A stretch of DNA of 20,259 nucleotides from assembly GCA_964639225.1 (NCBI GenBank), contig CAZXCK010000076.1, forward strand, positions 1-20,259, read 5' to 3'. Made by a program: the position numbers and the translations under genes. Shown here piece after piece: positions 7,513 through 13,900 of the stretch; position 1 is the stretch's first letter; every line of letters begins with the position of its first letter. The notes below the pieces were generated by a model. The model worked only from the letters and a program-made list of their open reading frames with translations. It searched no databases and had not been told where the DNA came from. The DNA comes from CAZXCK01 sp964639225 (lineage in GTDB: Bacteria; Chloroflexota; Anaerolineae; Aggregatilineales; Phototrophicaceae).

Positions 7513-9774
7513 CTACGAGTCGGCGGGCGCTAAAAAGTCGGCATCAACGCGCTTGACGCCACTTTCTTTGAAGGCCACATCAACTTCCTCTACGCCGTTT
7601 TTATAGCGGCTGATGATGACCGTCCCGACACCAAACATTTTATGCTGTACGCGCGCGCCGCTTTTGAAGCGCGTGGACTGGCCACCGCCAGCGGACATCC
7701 CCGGAAACGGCACGATCTTGTCGCGCAGGCGGCTGCGGTGCGGCTCGGCGGGCGGATTCGGCGGCGCGGGTGGTGTGGATGGGCGCACGGTGGGGTTCCA
7801 TCGCGTCTGCTCGCGGAAGCTCTGCCGGGCCGAGTCGACGGACAGGCCGGGCGGTGCGCCGTCCAGCAGATCGCCGGGCAGATCGGCCAGAAAGCGCGAA
7901 CGGCTGTTGGCGCTGCTGCTGCCGTAGATGGTGCGGCGAAAAGCGTAAGTCAGGAACAGGCGATCCTCGGCGCGGGTGACGCCGACATACATCAGCCGCC
8001 GTTCTTCAGAGAGGCCGTCGGGGTCGTCGAAGGCGCGCATGTGCGGCAGCATCCCCTCTTCCAGGCCGGTGATGAACACCACCGGAAACTCCAGACCTTT
8101 AGCCGCGTGCAGCGTGAGCAGCGTCACGGCGTCGGCATCGGCGGCCAGGGCATCGACATCAGCCACCAGCGACTGCTCCGCCAGGAACTCCGACAGGGAC
8201 AGGCCGGTTTCCTGCGCTTTGAGCAGCAGGCCGCGCAGTTCCTGCACGTTCTCGCCGCGCTCAAGCGCCTGCTGATCGTCGTCACTGATTTCCGACAGGT
8301 ACAGGTTGTAGCCAATCTCGCTGATGATGGTGTCCAGCAGGTGCAGCAGATCGCCGCTGGCGGCGAGTTCGCGCCAGCGCAGCAGCGACTGGCCGAATTC
8401 GGCGAACAGGCGCGCCGCCCGGCTGGAAAGCGGCGTTTCATCGTCGGCGATGAGGCGCGTCAGGGCGTCGTCGTAGCTGCCGCCGATGTCCGCCGCCCAG
8501 CGCTGAAAATCGACCAGCGACTGCTTGCCGATGCCGCGCCGGGGCAGGTTGATGATGCGGCTGAAGCTCACTTTGTCGCTGCCGTTGTTGACCACGCGCA
8601 GATAAGCCAGCAGGTCGCGCACCTCGCGCCGCTTGTAGAAGCCGACGCCGCCCACCAGCCGGTAGGGGATACCGTGCTGGATACACGCTTCTTCCAGCGC
8701 GCGCGACTGGGCGTTGGTGCGGTACATCACGGCGAAGTCGGTCCAGTCATGATCTTCGCGGCGGCGCAGCAGGTCGATCTGATCGACGACGAACTGCGCT
8801 TCCTCGTTTTCGTTGTAGGCTTCGTGGACGGTAATCGCCGGTCCGCCGCCCCGGTCAGTGAACAGGGCTTTGGGCGTGCGATGCGGGTTGCGGTCGATGA
8901 TGGCGCGGGCGGCGTCGAGGATGGTCTGGGTGGAGCGGTAATTCTGTTCCAGCAGGACGACCTGCGCGCCGGGGTAATCCTCGCGGAAGCGCAGCACGTT
9001 ACGGAAGTCCGCGCCGCGAAAAGCGTAGATGCCCTGGTCCTCGTCGCCGACGACAAACACATTGTTCTGCGGGGCCGCCAGCAGCCGCACCAGTTCGTAC
9101 TGGGCGGTGTTGGTATCCTGGAACTCGTCCACCAGCACGAACTCGAACGCGCGCTGGTACTTCTGGCACAGGGAGTCGTCATCGCGCAGCAGGTAGACCA
9201 TCTGCATCAGCAGGTCATCGAAGTCGAGCGCGTTGTTATCCAGCAGAATCGACTGGTAGCGGGCGTACACACGGGCCACGACCTCGCCGAAGTAATCGAG
9301 CGCCACATAATCGGCGGGGCGCAGCAGTTCGTTCTTGGCGGATGAAATAGCGCCCAGCACGCGGCGCGGCGGGAAACGCTTGGTGTCGATGTTCAGCTCG
9401 GCGATGGCCTGGCCGACGACGCTCACCTGGTCGTCGGTGTCGTAGATGACATAATCCGGGCCGTAGGGTGTGTGGCGACCCTCACGGCGCAGGATGCGGG
9501 CGCAGATGGCGTGGAACGTGCCCACCTGCAGGCCCGCCGGACGCCCGCCCAGCAGCCCCTCGACGCGCTCGCGCATCTCGCCGGCGGCCTTGTTGGTGAA
9601 GGTCACCGCCAGCAGCGCATCCGCTGGTACGTTCATCTCCTGGATGAGATAAGCCACGCGATGGGTCAGCACGCGCGTTTTGCCGCTGCCCGGCCCAGCC
9701 AGCACCAGAACCGGTCCGCCACCAGCGCCGACGGCGGCGCGCTGCTGCTCGTTGAGTCCATCCAGTAACGACAT
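7513..9774 (-). CDS. pcrA: UvrD/PcrA-type superfamily 1 DNA helicase
   Basis: The 753-residue product has the full UvrD/PcrA length and motif set: LNEQQRAAV Q-motif (7-15), Walker A AGPGSGKT (26-33), motif Ia VTFTNKAAGEMRER (57-70), motif II VDEFQD (215-220), motif III GDEDQGIYAFRGA (243-255), motif IV QNYRST (277-282), TLHAAKGLEFPVVF (motif V), and EERRLMYVGVTRAEDRL (motif VI). The C-terminus has the PcrA-type Tudor-like segment (GARVQHKMFGVGTVI), which in PcrA contacts RNA polymerase. It unwinds DNA 3' to 5' in repair and in clearing replication-transcription conflicts. The QDTN and DEDQG forms differ slightly from the commonest QDTN/DDDQS pair but are tolerated in the family. Confidence 0.95.
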   Translation of the reverse strand: MSLLDGLNEQQRAAVGAGGGPVLVLAGPGSGKTRVLTHRVAYLIQEMNVPADALLAVTFTNKAAGEMRERVEGLLGGRPAGLQVGTFHAICARILRREGRHTPYGPDYVIYDTDDQVSVVGQAIAELNIDTKRFPPRRVLGAISSAKNELLRPADYVALDYFGEVVARVYARYQSILLDNNALDFDDLLMQMVYLLRDDDSLCQKYQRAFEFVLVDEFQDTNTAQYELVRLLAAPQNNVFVVGDEDQGIYAFRGADFRNVLRFREDYPGAQVVLLEQNYRSTQTILDAARAIIDRNPHRTPKALFTDRGGGPAITVHEAYNENEEAQFVVDQIDLLRRREDHDWTDFAVMYRTNAQSRALEEACIQHGIPYRLVGGVGFYKRREVRDLLAYLRVVNNGSDKVSFSRIINLPRRGIGKQSLVDFQRWAADIGGSYDDALTRLIADDETPLSSRAARLFAEFGQSLLRWRELAASGDLLHLLDTIISEIGYNLYLSEISDDDQQALERGENVQELRGLLLKAQETGLSLSEFLAEQSLVADVDALAADADAVTLLTLHAAKGLEFPVVFITGLEEGMLPHMRAFDDPDGLSEERRLMYVGVTRAEDRLFLTYAFRRTIYGSSSANSRSRFLADLPGDLLDGAPPGLSVDSARQSFREQTRWNPTVRPSTPPAPPNPPAEPHRSRLRDKIVPFPGMSAGGGQSTRFKSGARVQHKMFGVGTVIISRYKNGVEEVDVAFKESGVKRVDADFLAPADS

Positions 9775-9929
9775 AAGCTCTGTCCCTGTGTATTGCGATT
9801 ATTGACGCCGCCCATTGTAGCGTAATACCCCGCCGGTTGTATGCCCTGGATAGGCCGTTTGCAGATGTGGCCGTGCAAAATTGGCGGCAGAGTCTTAGAA
9901 TGCGTTAAAACGATTCTGCTTCACGTGAC

Positions 9930-9949
9930 GTATACTCACAAGGTATACT
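9930..9949. promoter_or_regulatory. Tandem GTATACT elements upstream of the lipoprotein gene
   Basis: GTATACT occurs at 9930-9936 and again at 9943-9949, 13 bases apart. Because GTATAC is itself palindromic, the pair reads as both a direct and an inverted repeat. Each TATACT could also serve as a -10 element; TTCACG at 9920-9925 would be a weak -35 for the second. It lies 20-40 bases before the lipoprotein start, so it may be a promoter, an operator, or both. Confidence 0.35.
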
Positions 9950-9968
9950 TGCAACTCTGGGGTACGTT

Positions 9969-10748
9969 ATGCGATCTGGGAGAAACATGCCTGTGATGCG
10001 ACTACGAACGGCAGCGCTGATGCTCACCGTGTTGATTCTGGTAGTGGGCTGCTCTGGTGACGGCGGCAACGACGAACCGCCGCCGGACCCGGTTGCGCTG
10101 ATTACCGACGCGGCCACACAGATTCGTGCCGTCGATACGTTCCGTATGGAAGTGCGCCATTCCGGCGCGGATTATCTGGTGTCGGTGTATCTGACCCCCA
10201 CTACACCCGCCGATGTCGCTTTCCGGCGGGCGCTGGCGCAGTATGTGGCCGACAACAACCAGCTTCAGGCCAGCGTCAACGTGATCGCCTCTGGTTTGCC
10301 GATGAACCTCGACGTCTACTCTTATGGGCCGGACCAATGGGTGCGCCTGGCCGGGACCGACTGGGTGGACGTGGACTTCGCGCCCGGTTTCGACCCGGAG
10401 ACTCTCATCGCCGACGACACCGGCTTCCAGGCGGCGCTGGCCGCCCTCACCGAGCTTGAATATCTGGGCCTGGAAACACTGGACGACGGCACGCGCACCT
10501 ATCATCTGCGCGGCATCGCCAGAGGCCCGGATGTAACCAATCTGCTGGTGGGGTTGATCGAAGCCGAGGGCCTGCTGCCGGTCGATGTGTACATCAGCCG
10601 TGAGACGGGTTACCCGGTGCGGCTGGTGATCCGCCAGCCGGAGACGATCACCGAGGATGAGCCGGTTCCCACCACCTGGACGATTGATGTGTTCGACATC
10701 AACGCCGAGCCGGAGCTTAACCCGCCGCGAGTTATACAGGACCTGTGA
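9969..10748 (+). CDS. LppX/LprAFG-like lipoprotein
   Basis: The 259-residue precursor has a lipoprotein signal: RLR (11-13), a hydrophobic stretch, and lipobox LVVGC with the lipidated Cys at 28. The mature part starts with DPVALITDAATQIRAVDTFRMEV, the pattern of LppX_LprAFG proteins (LolA-like half-barrel folds that hold lipids in a hydrophobic cavity). Later segments include LDVYSYGPDQWVRLAGTDWVDVDF, YHLRGIARGPDV and VDVYISRETGYPVRLVI, as in the family. It likely sits on the outer face of the cytoplasmic membrane and carries a lipid or hydrophobic molecule. Its stop overlaps the ATG of the MFS gene by one base, so the pair is coupled. The start is uncertain: ATG 9969 has GGGG upstream, while ATG 9987 has GGGAG. 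Confidence 0.8.
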   Translation: MRSGRNMPVMRLRTAALMLTVLILVVGCSGDGGNDEPPPDPVALITDAATQIRAVDTFRMEVRHSGADYLVSVYLTPTTPADVAFRRALAQYVADNNQLQASVNVIASGLPMNLDVYSYGPDQWVRLAGTDWVDVDFAPGFDPETLIADDTGFQAALAALTELEYLGLETLDDGTRTYHLRGIARGPDVTNLLVGLIEAEGLLPVDVYISRETGYPVRLVIRQPETITEDEPVPTTWTIDVFDINAEPELNPPRVIQDL

Positions 10749-12424
10749 TGCGCGCACATCCAACAAAAAGCGCCAGCCTGAACCCCTGGCTGGTTCTGGC
10801 TGTGATCTGCATTCCGGTGTTCGTCGGGTCGCTGGACCTGACGGTAGTTTCGGCGTTTCTGCCGGACCTGATTCTGGAGCTGGAAATTCCGCTGCAGACC
10901 GGCCTGGGTGACGCCGCCTGGATTCTGAGCGCCTATCTGCTGGCGTACACCATCAGCCTGACGTTTATGGGCCGCGTGAGCGACCTCATCGGGCGGCGCG
11001 GTGTGTATGCCGCCTGCCTGACGGTGTTCATCGTCGGCTCGATTCTGGTGGCCATCGCCCACACCTGGCCCACCGATCTGCTCAACACGCTTTACCGGCG
11101 CATGGGCGAACGCCCGGACATCGCCTACGTCAATCTGCAGGCGATCATATTCGGGCGCGTGATTCAGGCGCTGGGGGCCGGCGCGCTGGTCCCGGTGAGC
11201 ATGGCGCTGGTCGCCGATCTGTTCCCGCCGAACCAGCGCGCGCAGCCGCTGGGCGTGGTGGCCGCTATGGATACGCTGGGCTGGGTGCTGGGTCACCTGT
11301 ACGGCGGGATTTTCATCCAGTTTATGCCCTGGCAGGGGCTGTTCTGGATGAACGTGCCGCTGACGCTGTTCGCTCTGGTGGTGACGCTGTGGGCGCTGCG
11401 CAACGTACCGCAGTACAAAGTCCAGGGGCGTTTCGATTATCTGGGTATGGCGCTGATCGTGGGCGCGCTGACCGCCCTCAACGTGGGCCTGGGTGTCAAC
11501 ATCGACATCGGCGGCATCACCAGCATCGACGACTTCACCATGCTGCCGCCGTATGCCGTGCCGCTGGTGTCGGCGTCGGTGGTGTTGTTTCTGCTGTTCT
11601 TTGTGGTGGAAAGCCGCGTGCGCGACCCGCTGATTAACATCCGCATGTTCCGGCGACGCAACATCGCGGCGGGGTCCATCACCAACCTGTTTATCGGCTA
11701 CTGCCTGTTCATCGGGCTGGTGACGGTGCCTATTCTGGTCAACGTGCGCCAGGACAGCGTGGAAAGCCTGGACAGCGCCGCGCTTCAGGTGGGCTTTCTG
11801 CTGTCCGCGCTGACGGTGCCGATGGCGCTGGCGGCGGTTCCGGGCGGCTGGTTGAGCCAGCGCATCGGTTACAGCCGCACGGTTGTCATCGGCCTGAGCA
11901 TCTCGATTGTGGGCTTTCTGCTCATCTGGCGGACGTGGCACATCGACATTTCGGACACGATCATCGCGCTTGAGATGGCGCTGGTGGGCGTGGGCATCGG
12001 CCTGACATTCTCGCCGATCAGCGCGTCGGTCATCAACGCCGCTACTGACTCCGAGCGCGGTGTGGCCTCGGCGCTGGTGCTGGTGCTGCGGCTGATGGGC
12101 ATGACGCTGAGTGTGTCGTCGCTGACGACGTTCTCGCTGCAGCGTGTCACCATGCTGGCAACCCGCGAGCTGGGCGTCACGGCGGACGCGCTCAGTACGT
12201 CGGTGTACGCCAACACCTATGCCCGCATCACCATCGACGTGCTGGCGGAACTGGGTTTGCTGGGGGCCATCGTGTGCGGTGTGGCCATCATCCCGGCGCT
12301 GCTGATTCGCAGTGACGCCGATGTGACATCCGGGCCGCCGACATCACCAACTGGCGAGTATGGTGATCCCAATGGCAGGGTCACTGCCGAACGCCAGCAG
12401 ACTGCTACCCCACGTACCTCCTGA
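10748..12424 (+). CDS. DHA2-family MFS exporter
   Basis: The 558-residue protein is a DHA2 (EmrB/QacA-like) drug:H+ antiporter-type transporter with about 14 predicted helices. TM1 carries the conserved Asp (GSLDLTVVSAFLPDL, Asp30). Motif A is GRVSDLIGRRG (75-85). The TM5 motif C is represented by LGWVLGHLYGG (177-187). Between TM3 and TM4, on the predicted outer face, there is an extra polar segment of about 20 residues (107-129) that most DHA2 proteins lack. Another outer or linker segment at 251-266 is Asp/Ile-rich. The last ~35 residues are a hydrophilic tail. ATG 10748 overlaps the lipoprotein stop (TGATG) and AGGA lies upstream. With the LppX-like partner, lipid or hydrophobic-compound export is more likely than simple drug efflux; this is inference. 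Confidence 0.88.
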   Translation: MRAHPTKSASLNPWLVLAVICIPVFVGSLDLTVVSAFLPDLILELEIPLQTGLGDAAWILSAYLLAYTISLTFMGRVSDLIGRRGVYAACLTVFIVGSILVAIAHTWPTDLLNTLYRRMGERPDIAYVNLQAIIFGRVIQALGAGALVPVSMALVADLFPPNQRAQPLGVVAAMDTLGWVLGHLYGGIFIQFMPWQGLFWMNVPLTLFALVVTLWALRNVPQYKVQGRFDYLGMALIVGALTALNVGLGVNIDIGGITSIDDFTMLPPYAVPLVSASVVLFLLFFVVESRVRDPLINIRMFRRRNIAAGSITNLFIGYCLFIGLVTVPILVNVRQDSVESLDSAALQVGFLLSALTVPMALAAVPGGWLSQRIGYSRTVVIGLSISIVGFLLIWRTWHIDISDTIIALEMALVGVGIGLTFSPISASVINAATDSERGVASALVLVLRLMGMTLSVSSLTTFSLQRVTMLATRELGVTADALSTSVYANTYARITIDVLAELGLLGAIVCGVAIIPALLIRSDADVTSGPPTSPTGEYGDPNGRVTAERQQTATPRTS

Positions 12425-12446
12425 TCTCGCCTGAGCTGATCGCTGA

Positions 12447-12491
12447 CTGCTGCACTTTCGGCAGTATAGTGCTGCAGCAGCAGGTTTTTTT
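12447..12491 (+). terminator. Probable terminator after the MFS gene
   Basis: CTGCTG (12447-12452) plus CACT (12453-12456) can pair with AGTG (12468-12471) plus CAGCAG (12475-12480), leaving a 3-base CTG bulge. CAGG and then seven T (12485-12491) follow. An alternative register pairs CTGCTGC with GCAGCAG next to the T run. The location, 23 bases past the MFS stop, fits a Rho-independent terminator. Confidence 0.6.
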
Positions 12492-12810
12492 AGTGCCGCA
12501 GTGCTGATATTGCGGGTGGTGATAATCGGGGCGCAGATAAGGTTATTGTAGCACGAATGTTCGGTGTGTGGGGTTAGGAGTTGGTTAGGGGGCGGGCGCG
12601 TTGTAGCACGCCCTTACGAGTGAGGCGGGTGTGGGAGCGCTAGCACGCCGGTCGCTTCGCGCCATTCGCCGGTGACGCGGGGCTGGGGGATGAGGGGACA
12701 GGCACGGGATAATTTCAACCGACATCGATACTCTACATTGATTAGGTGTGTGGGGGTGCGGGCGCGCGGATGTTGGCGAGCTTGTGAATCAGAACCACCG
12801 CCCTGGACGA
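12492..12810. other. Intergenic gap with short repeats, no gene seen
   Basis: No plausible coding frame lies between the MFS terminator and the toxin-antitoxin promoter. The DNA is G-rich with GGTG/GTGTG tracts. The 10-base TTGTAGCACG occurs exactly at 12546-12555 and 12601-12610. The second copy is part of the imperfect palindrome GGGCG-CGTTGTAGCA-CGCCC (12594-12613), preceded by TTAGGGG and followed by TTACG, a layout like dispersed REP-type elements of the GTAGGGGCG...CGCCCCTAC kind. It may be a worn copy; this is inference. Confidence 0.4.
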
Positions 12811-12816
12811 GTGCCG

Positions 12817-12840
12817 GGGCATGTGCCCATCGTGTATAAT
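12817..12840 (+). promoter_or_regulatory. Toxin-antitoxin promoter with adjoining dyad
   Basis: A perfect TATAAT (12835-12840) lies 28 bases before the antitoxin ATG. Just upstream, GGGCA (12817-12821) and TGCCC (12824-12828) form a 5-base inverted repeat with a 2-base centre, placed where the spacer and -35 would be. No good -35 hexamer is visible. Type II antitoxins typically bind such dyads to repress their own promoter, so this is a candidate autoregulatory site. Confidence 0.45.
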
Positions 12841-12868
12841 TAAGGCAAGCAGCGTTTGAGGATGAAGC

Positions 12869-13108
12869 ATGATGAATACGCTTGAGCAGGAAATTGTCGA
12901 GAAATTCCGCCAGTTAGAACCCGATGCAAGGGAGCGCGTACTGAATCTGCTGGAACACCTGGCGGATAACCGTCCGCTATCCGCGCTGGAACTGATGCGC
13001 CTGCCCGCTGAAGAGCGTCAGCGGCGCGTTCAGGCGGCAATGGCGGCGGCAGCGGATGAGGATTTTGAGACGTTTGAAGCCTACAGCGAAGAATCCATCG
13101 ATGAGTGA
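12869..13108 (+). CDS. Putative antitoxin partner of MazF-like toxin
   Basis: This 79-residue acidic protein has a helical N-terminal half (EQEIVEKFRQLEPDARERVLNLLEHL) and an acidic C-terminal tail rich in Glu/Asp and aromatic residues (DEDFETFEAYSEESIDE). That is the usual shape of a type II antitoxin: a folded DNA-binding or dimer part plus a disordered toxin-wrapping tail. It does not show the AbrB/MazE swapped-hairpin pattern, so it is not a classical MazE; I do not recognise a named family. The start is ATG 12869 or the adjacent ATG 12872, both served by GAGGA at 12858-12862. It overlaps the toxin gene by 8 bases, as is common in these modules. Confidence 0.72.
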   Translation: MMNTLEQEIVEKFRQLEPDARERVLNLLEHLADNRPLSALELMRLPAEERQRRVQAAMAAAADEDFETFEAYSEESIDE

Positions 13109-13457
13109 TGGCATCCAGCGCGGTGACATCTGGACCATCCGTTTTGACCCAAGCGAAGGCGATGAAATCCAGAAGATGCGGCCTGCAGTCGTTATGACAA
13201 CGGCGGGCGCAGGCAAAATGCGTCTACAGATTGTGGTTCCCGTCACGGGCTGGCAGCCTCAGTTCAGCCGTTACTTCTGGATGGTCAGGCTCATGCCAGA
13301 TGAGGAGAATGGCCTGTCCAAAGACTCCGCAGCGGATGCCTTTCAGGTCAAATCTTTGTCGGTCAATCGTTTCCAGCGCAAACTGGGCACTGTCACCGCA
13401 GGTCAGTTGTACGAGATAAGCGCGGCTATTGCGCTCTGTGTTGGCTACACGCCGTAG
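13101..13457 (+). CDS. MazF/PemK-family toxin (endoribonuclease)
   Basis: The 118-residue product has the full PemK/MazF fold pattern: QRGDIWTIRFDP (6-17), MRPAVVMT (26-33), LQIVVPVTG (42-50), QVKSLSVNRF (82-91), GTVTAGQL (96-103) and a final helix ISAAIALCVGY (106-116). Arg27 and Thr49 occupy the positions of the known MazF catalytic pair (Arg25/Thr48 in Bacillus), so it should be an active sequence-specific mRNA interferase. ATG 13101 lies within the antitoxin gene end. Residues of the DNA further upstream open in this frame are antitoxin shadow. The pair likely forms a stress or stabilisation module. Confidence 0.88.
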   Translation: MSDGIQRGDIWTIRFDPSEGDEIQKMRPAVVMTTAGAGKMRLQIVVPVTGWQPQFSRYFWMVRLMPDEENGLSKDSAADAFQVKSLSVNRFQRKLGTVTAGQLYEISAAIALCVGYTP

Positions 13458-13710
13458 TAATCCCCAGCATCGGGCCGTGCCGCCGGGACGAATGCGCACG
13501 GGTTTACGGCGAGGCCCATGTGTCACGGTAGACTTTCGCCGGGGCCGAACCCACAATCTCGATGACCTCATCCAGATCATCGATGATTGTGTAGAGTTGT
13601 GGGTCCGGCGAGCTGACGGTCGTATCAGGCTCGGCACAATTCAGGGATTCTGCCTCTGGGCAATCGGGCAAAGGTGTACTCGGTCTGGCCGGATGGCATG
13701 TAACACGCCG
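13458..13710. other. Intergenic region with long imperfect inverted repeat
   Basis: No convincing intact gene follows mazF. The outstanding structure is a 74-base imperfect inverted repeat, 13537-13610. CGCCGG (13537-13542) and ACCCACAA (13549-13556) pair with TTGTGGGT (13597-13604) and CCGGCG (13605-13610), with a 6-base bulge GGCCGA. Inside it, CGATGA (13560-13565) can pair with TCATCG (13577-13582), and ATCATCGATGAT (13576-13587) is a perfect palindrome. On the minus strand a stop-free stretch (13710-13504) contains LYTIIDDLDEVIEIVG-like coding-looking sequence without a clear start; it may be a gene relic. Confidence 0.45.
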
Positions 13711-13741
13711 TCAGTTCCCGGGTTGGCAGTCGATGGCGCCA
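13691..13741 (+). repeat. Direct repeat copy A flanking the heme-kinase gene
   Basis: This copy pairs with 16141-16191 in the same orientation. The core TAACACGCC-TCAG-CGGG-TGGCAGTCGATGGCG is shared, with 9 mismatches over 51 positions counted by eye. The two copies enclose the sensor-kinase gene. In copy B the segment spans the kinase stop codon and the convergent lipoprotein 3' end; here no intact gene uses it. Confidence 0.6.
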
Positions 13742-13834
13742 GACTCCCCAGCCTCGACGTTGTAATTGCGTGTACAGCGCCGAGGCGAAAACTTGTAACT
13801 TCTCCGGCAGGATGAACGTTATAATGGTCGTCAA
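13711..13834 (-). pseudogene. Remnant of a CAQD-module lipoprotein gene (3' end)
   Basis: On the minus strand this stretch ends with codons for A-I-D-C-Q-P-G-N and a TGA at 13711-13713. The intact lipoprotein gene at 16161-16595 ends A-I-D-C-Q-P-G-G and TGA. The surrounding DNA (13691-13741) matches 16141-16191 at about 82% (9 differences in 51 bases, by eye). Upstream on the minus strand, from ATG 13834, a different frame (MTTIITFILPEKLQVFASAL) reads into this region, so a frameshift would be needed to join them. The conserved CAQD motif is absent. Best read as a decayed or recombined 3' end, not a working gene. Confidence 0.45.
13820..13825 (+). promoter_or_regulatory. Candidate -10 element of the heme-kinase gene
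   Basis: A perfect TATAAT in an AT-richer stretch, 75 bases before ATG 13901. TTGTAA at 13793-13798 is the best -35, but the 21-base spacing is long. Weak support only. Confidence 0.35.
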
Positions 13835-13900
13835 ATGCTACAGTACAAGGCGGCTTATAACTCAGGCACAATGCAGCTCCTCAGGTGATTGCGGCCAGTT

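Noticed and set aside
7642..9345. Long plus-strand open frame opposite pcrA
   Set aside because: The minus strand carries all helicase motifs; the plus-strand product is Gln/Arg/Val-rich without any motif.
10610..11941. Minus-strand open frame over the lipoprotein/MFS junction
   Set aside because: It is a His/Arg/Gln-rich shadow of transmembrane codons on the other strand.
13429..13815. Plus-strand 128-residue open frame after mazF
   Set aside because: It starts inside mazF, has no ribosome site, and crosses both the long inverted repeat and the gene remnant; the composition is not gene-like.
12425..13900. Mobile island carrying the toxin-antitoxin pair
   Set aside because: No integrase, transposase, target-site duplication or tRNA is seen; repeats and lower GC alone are not enough.
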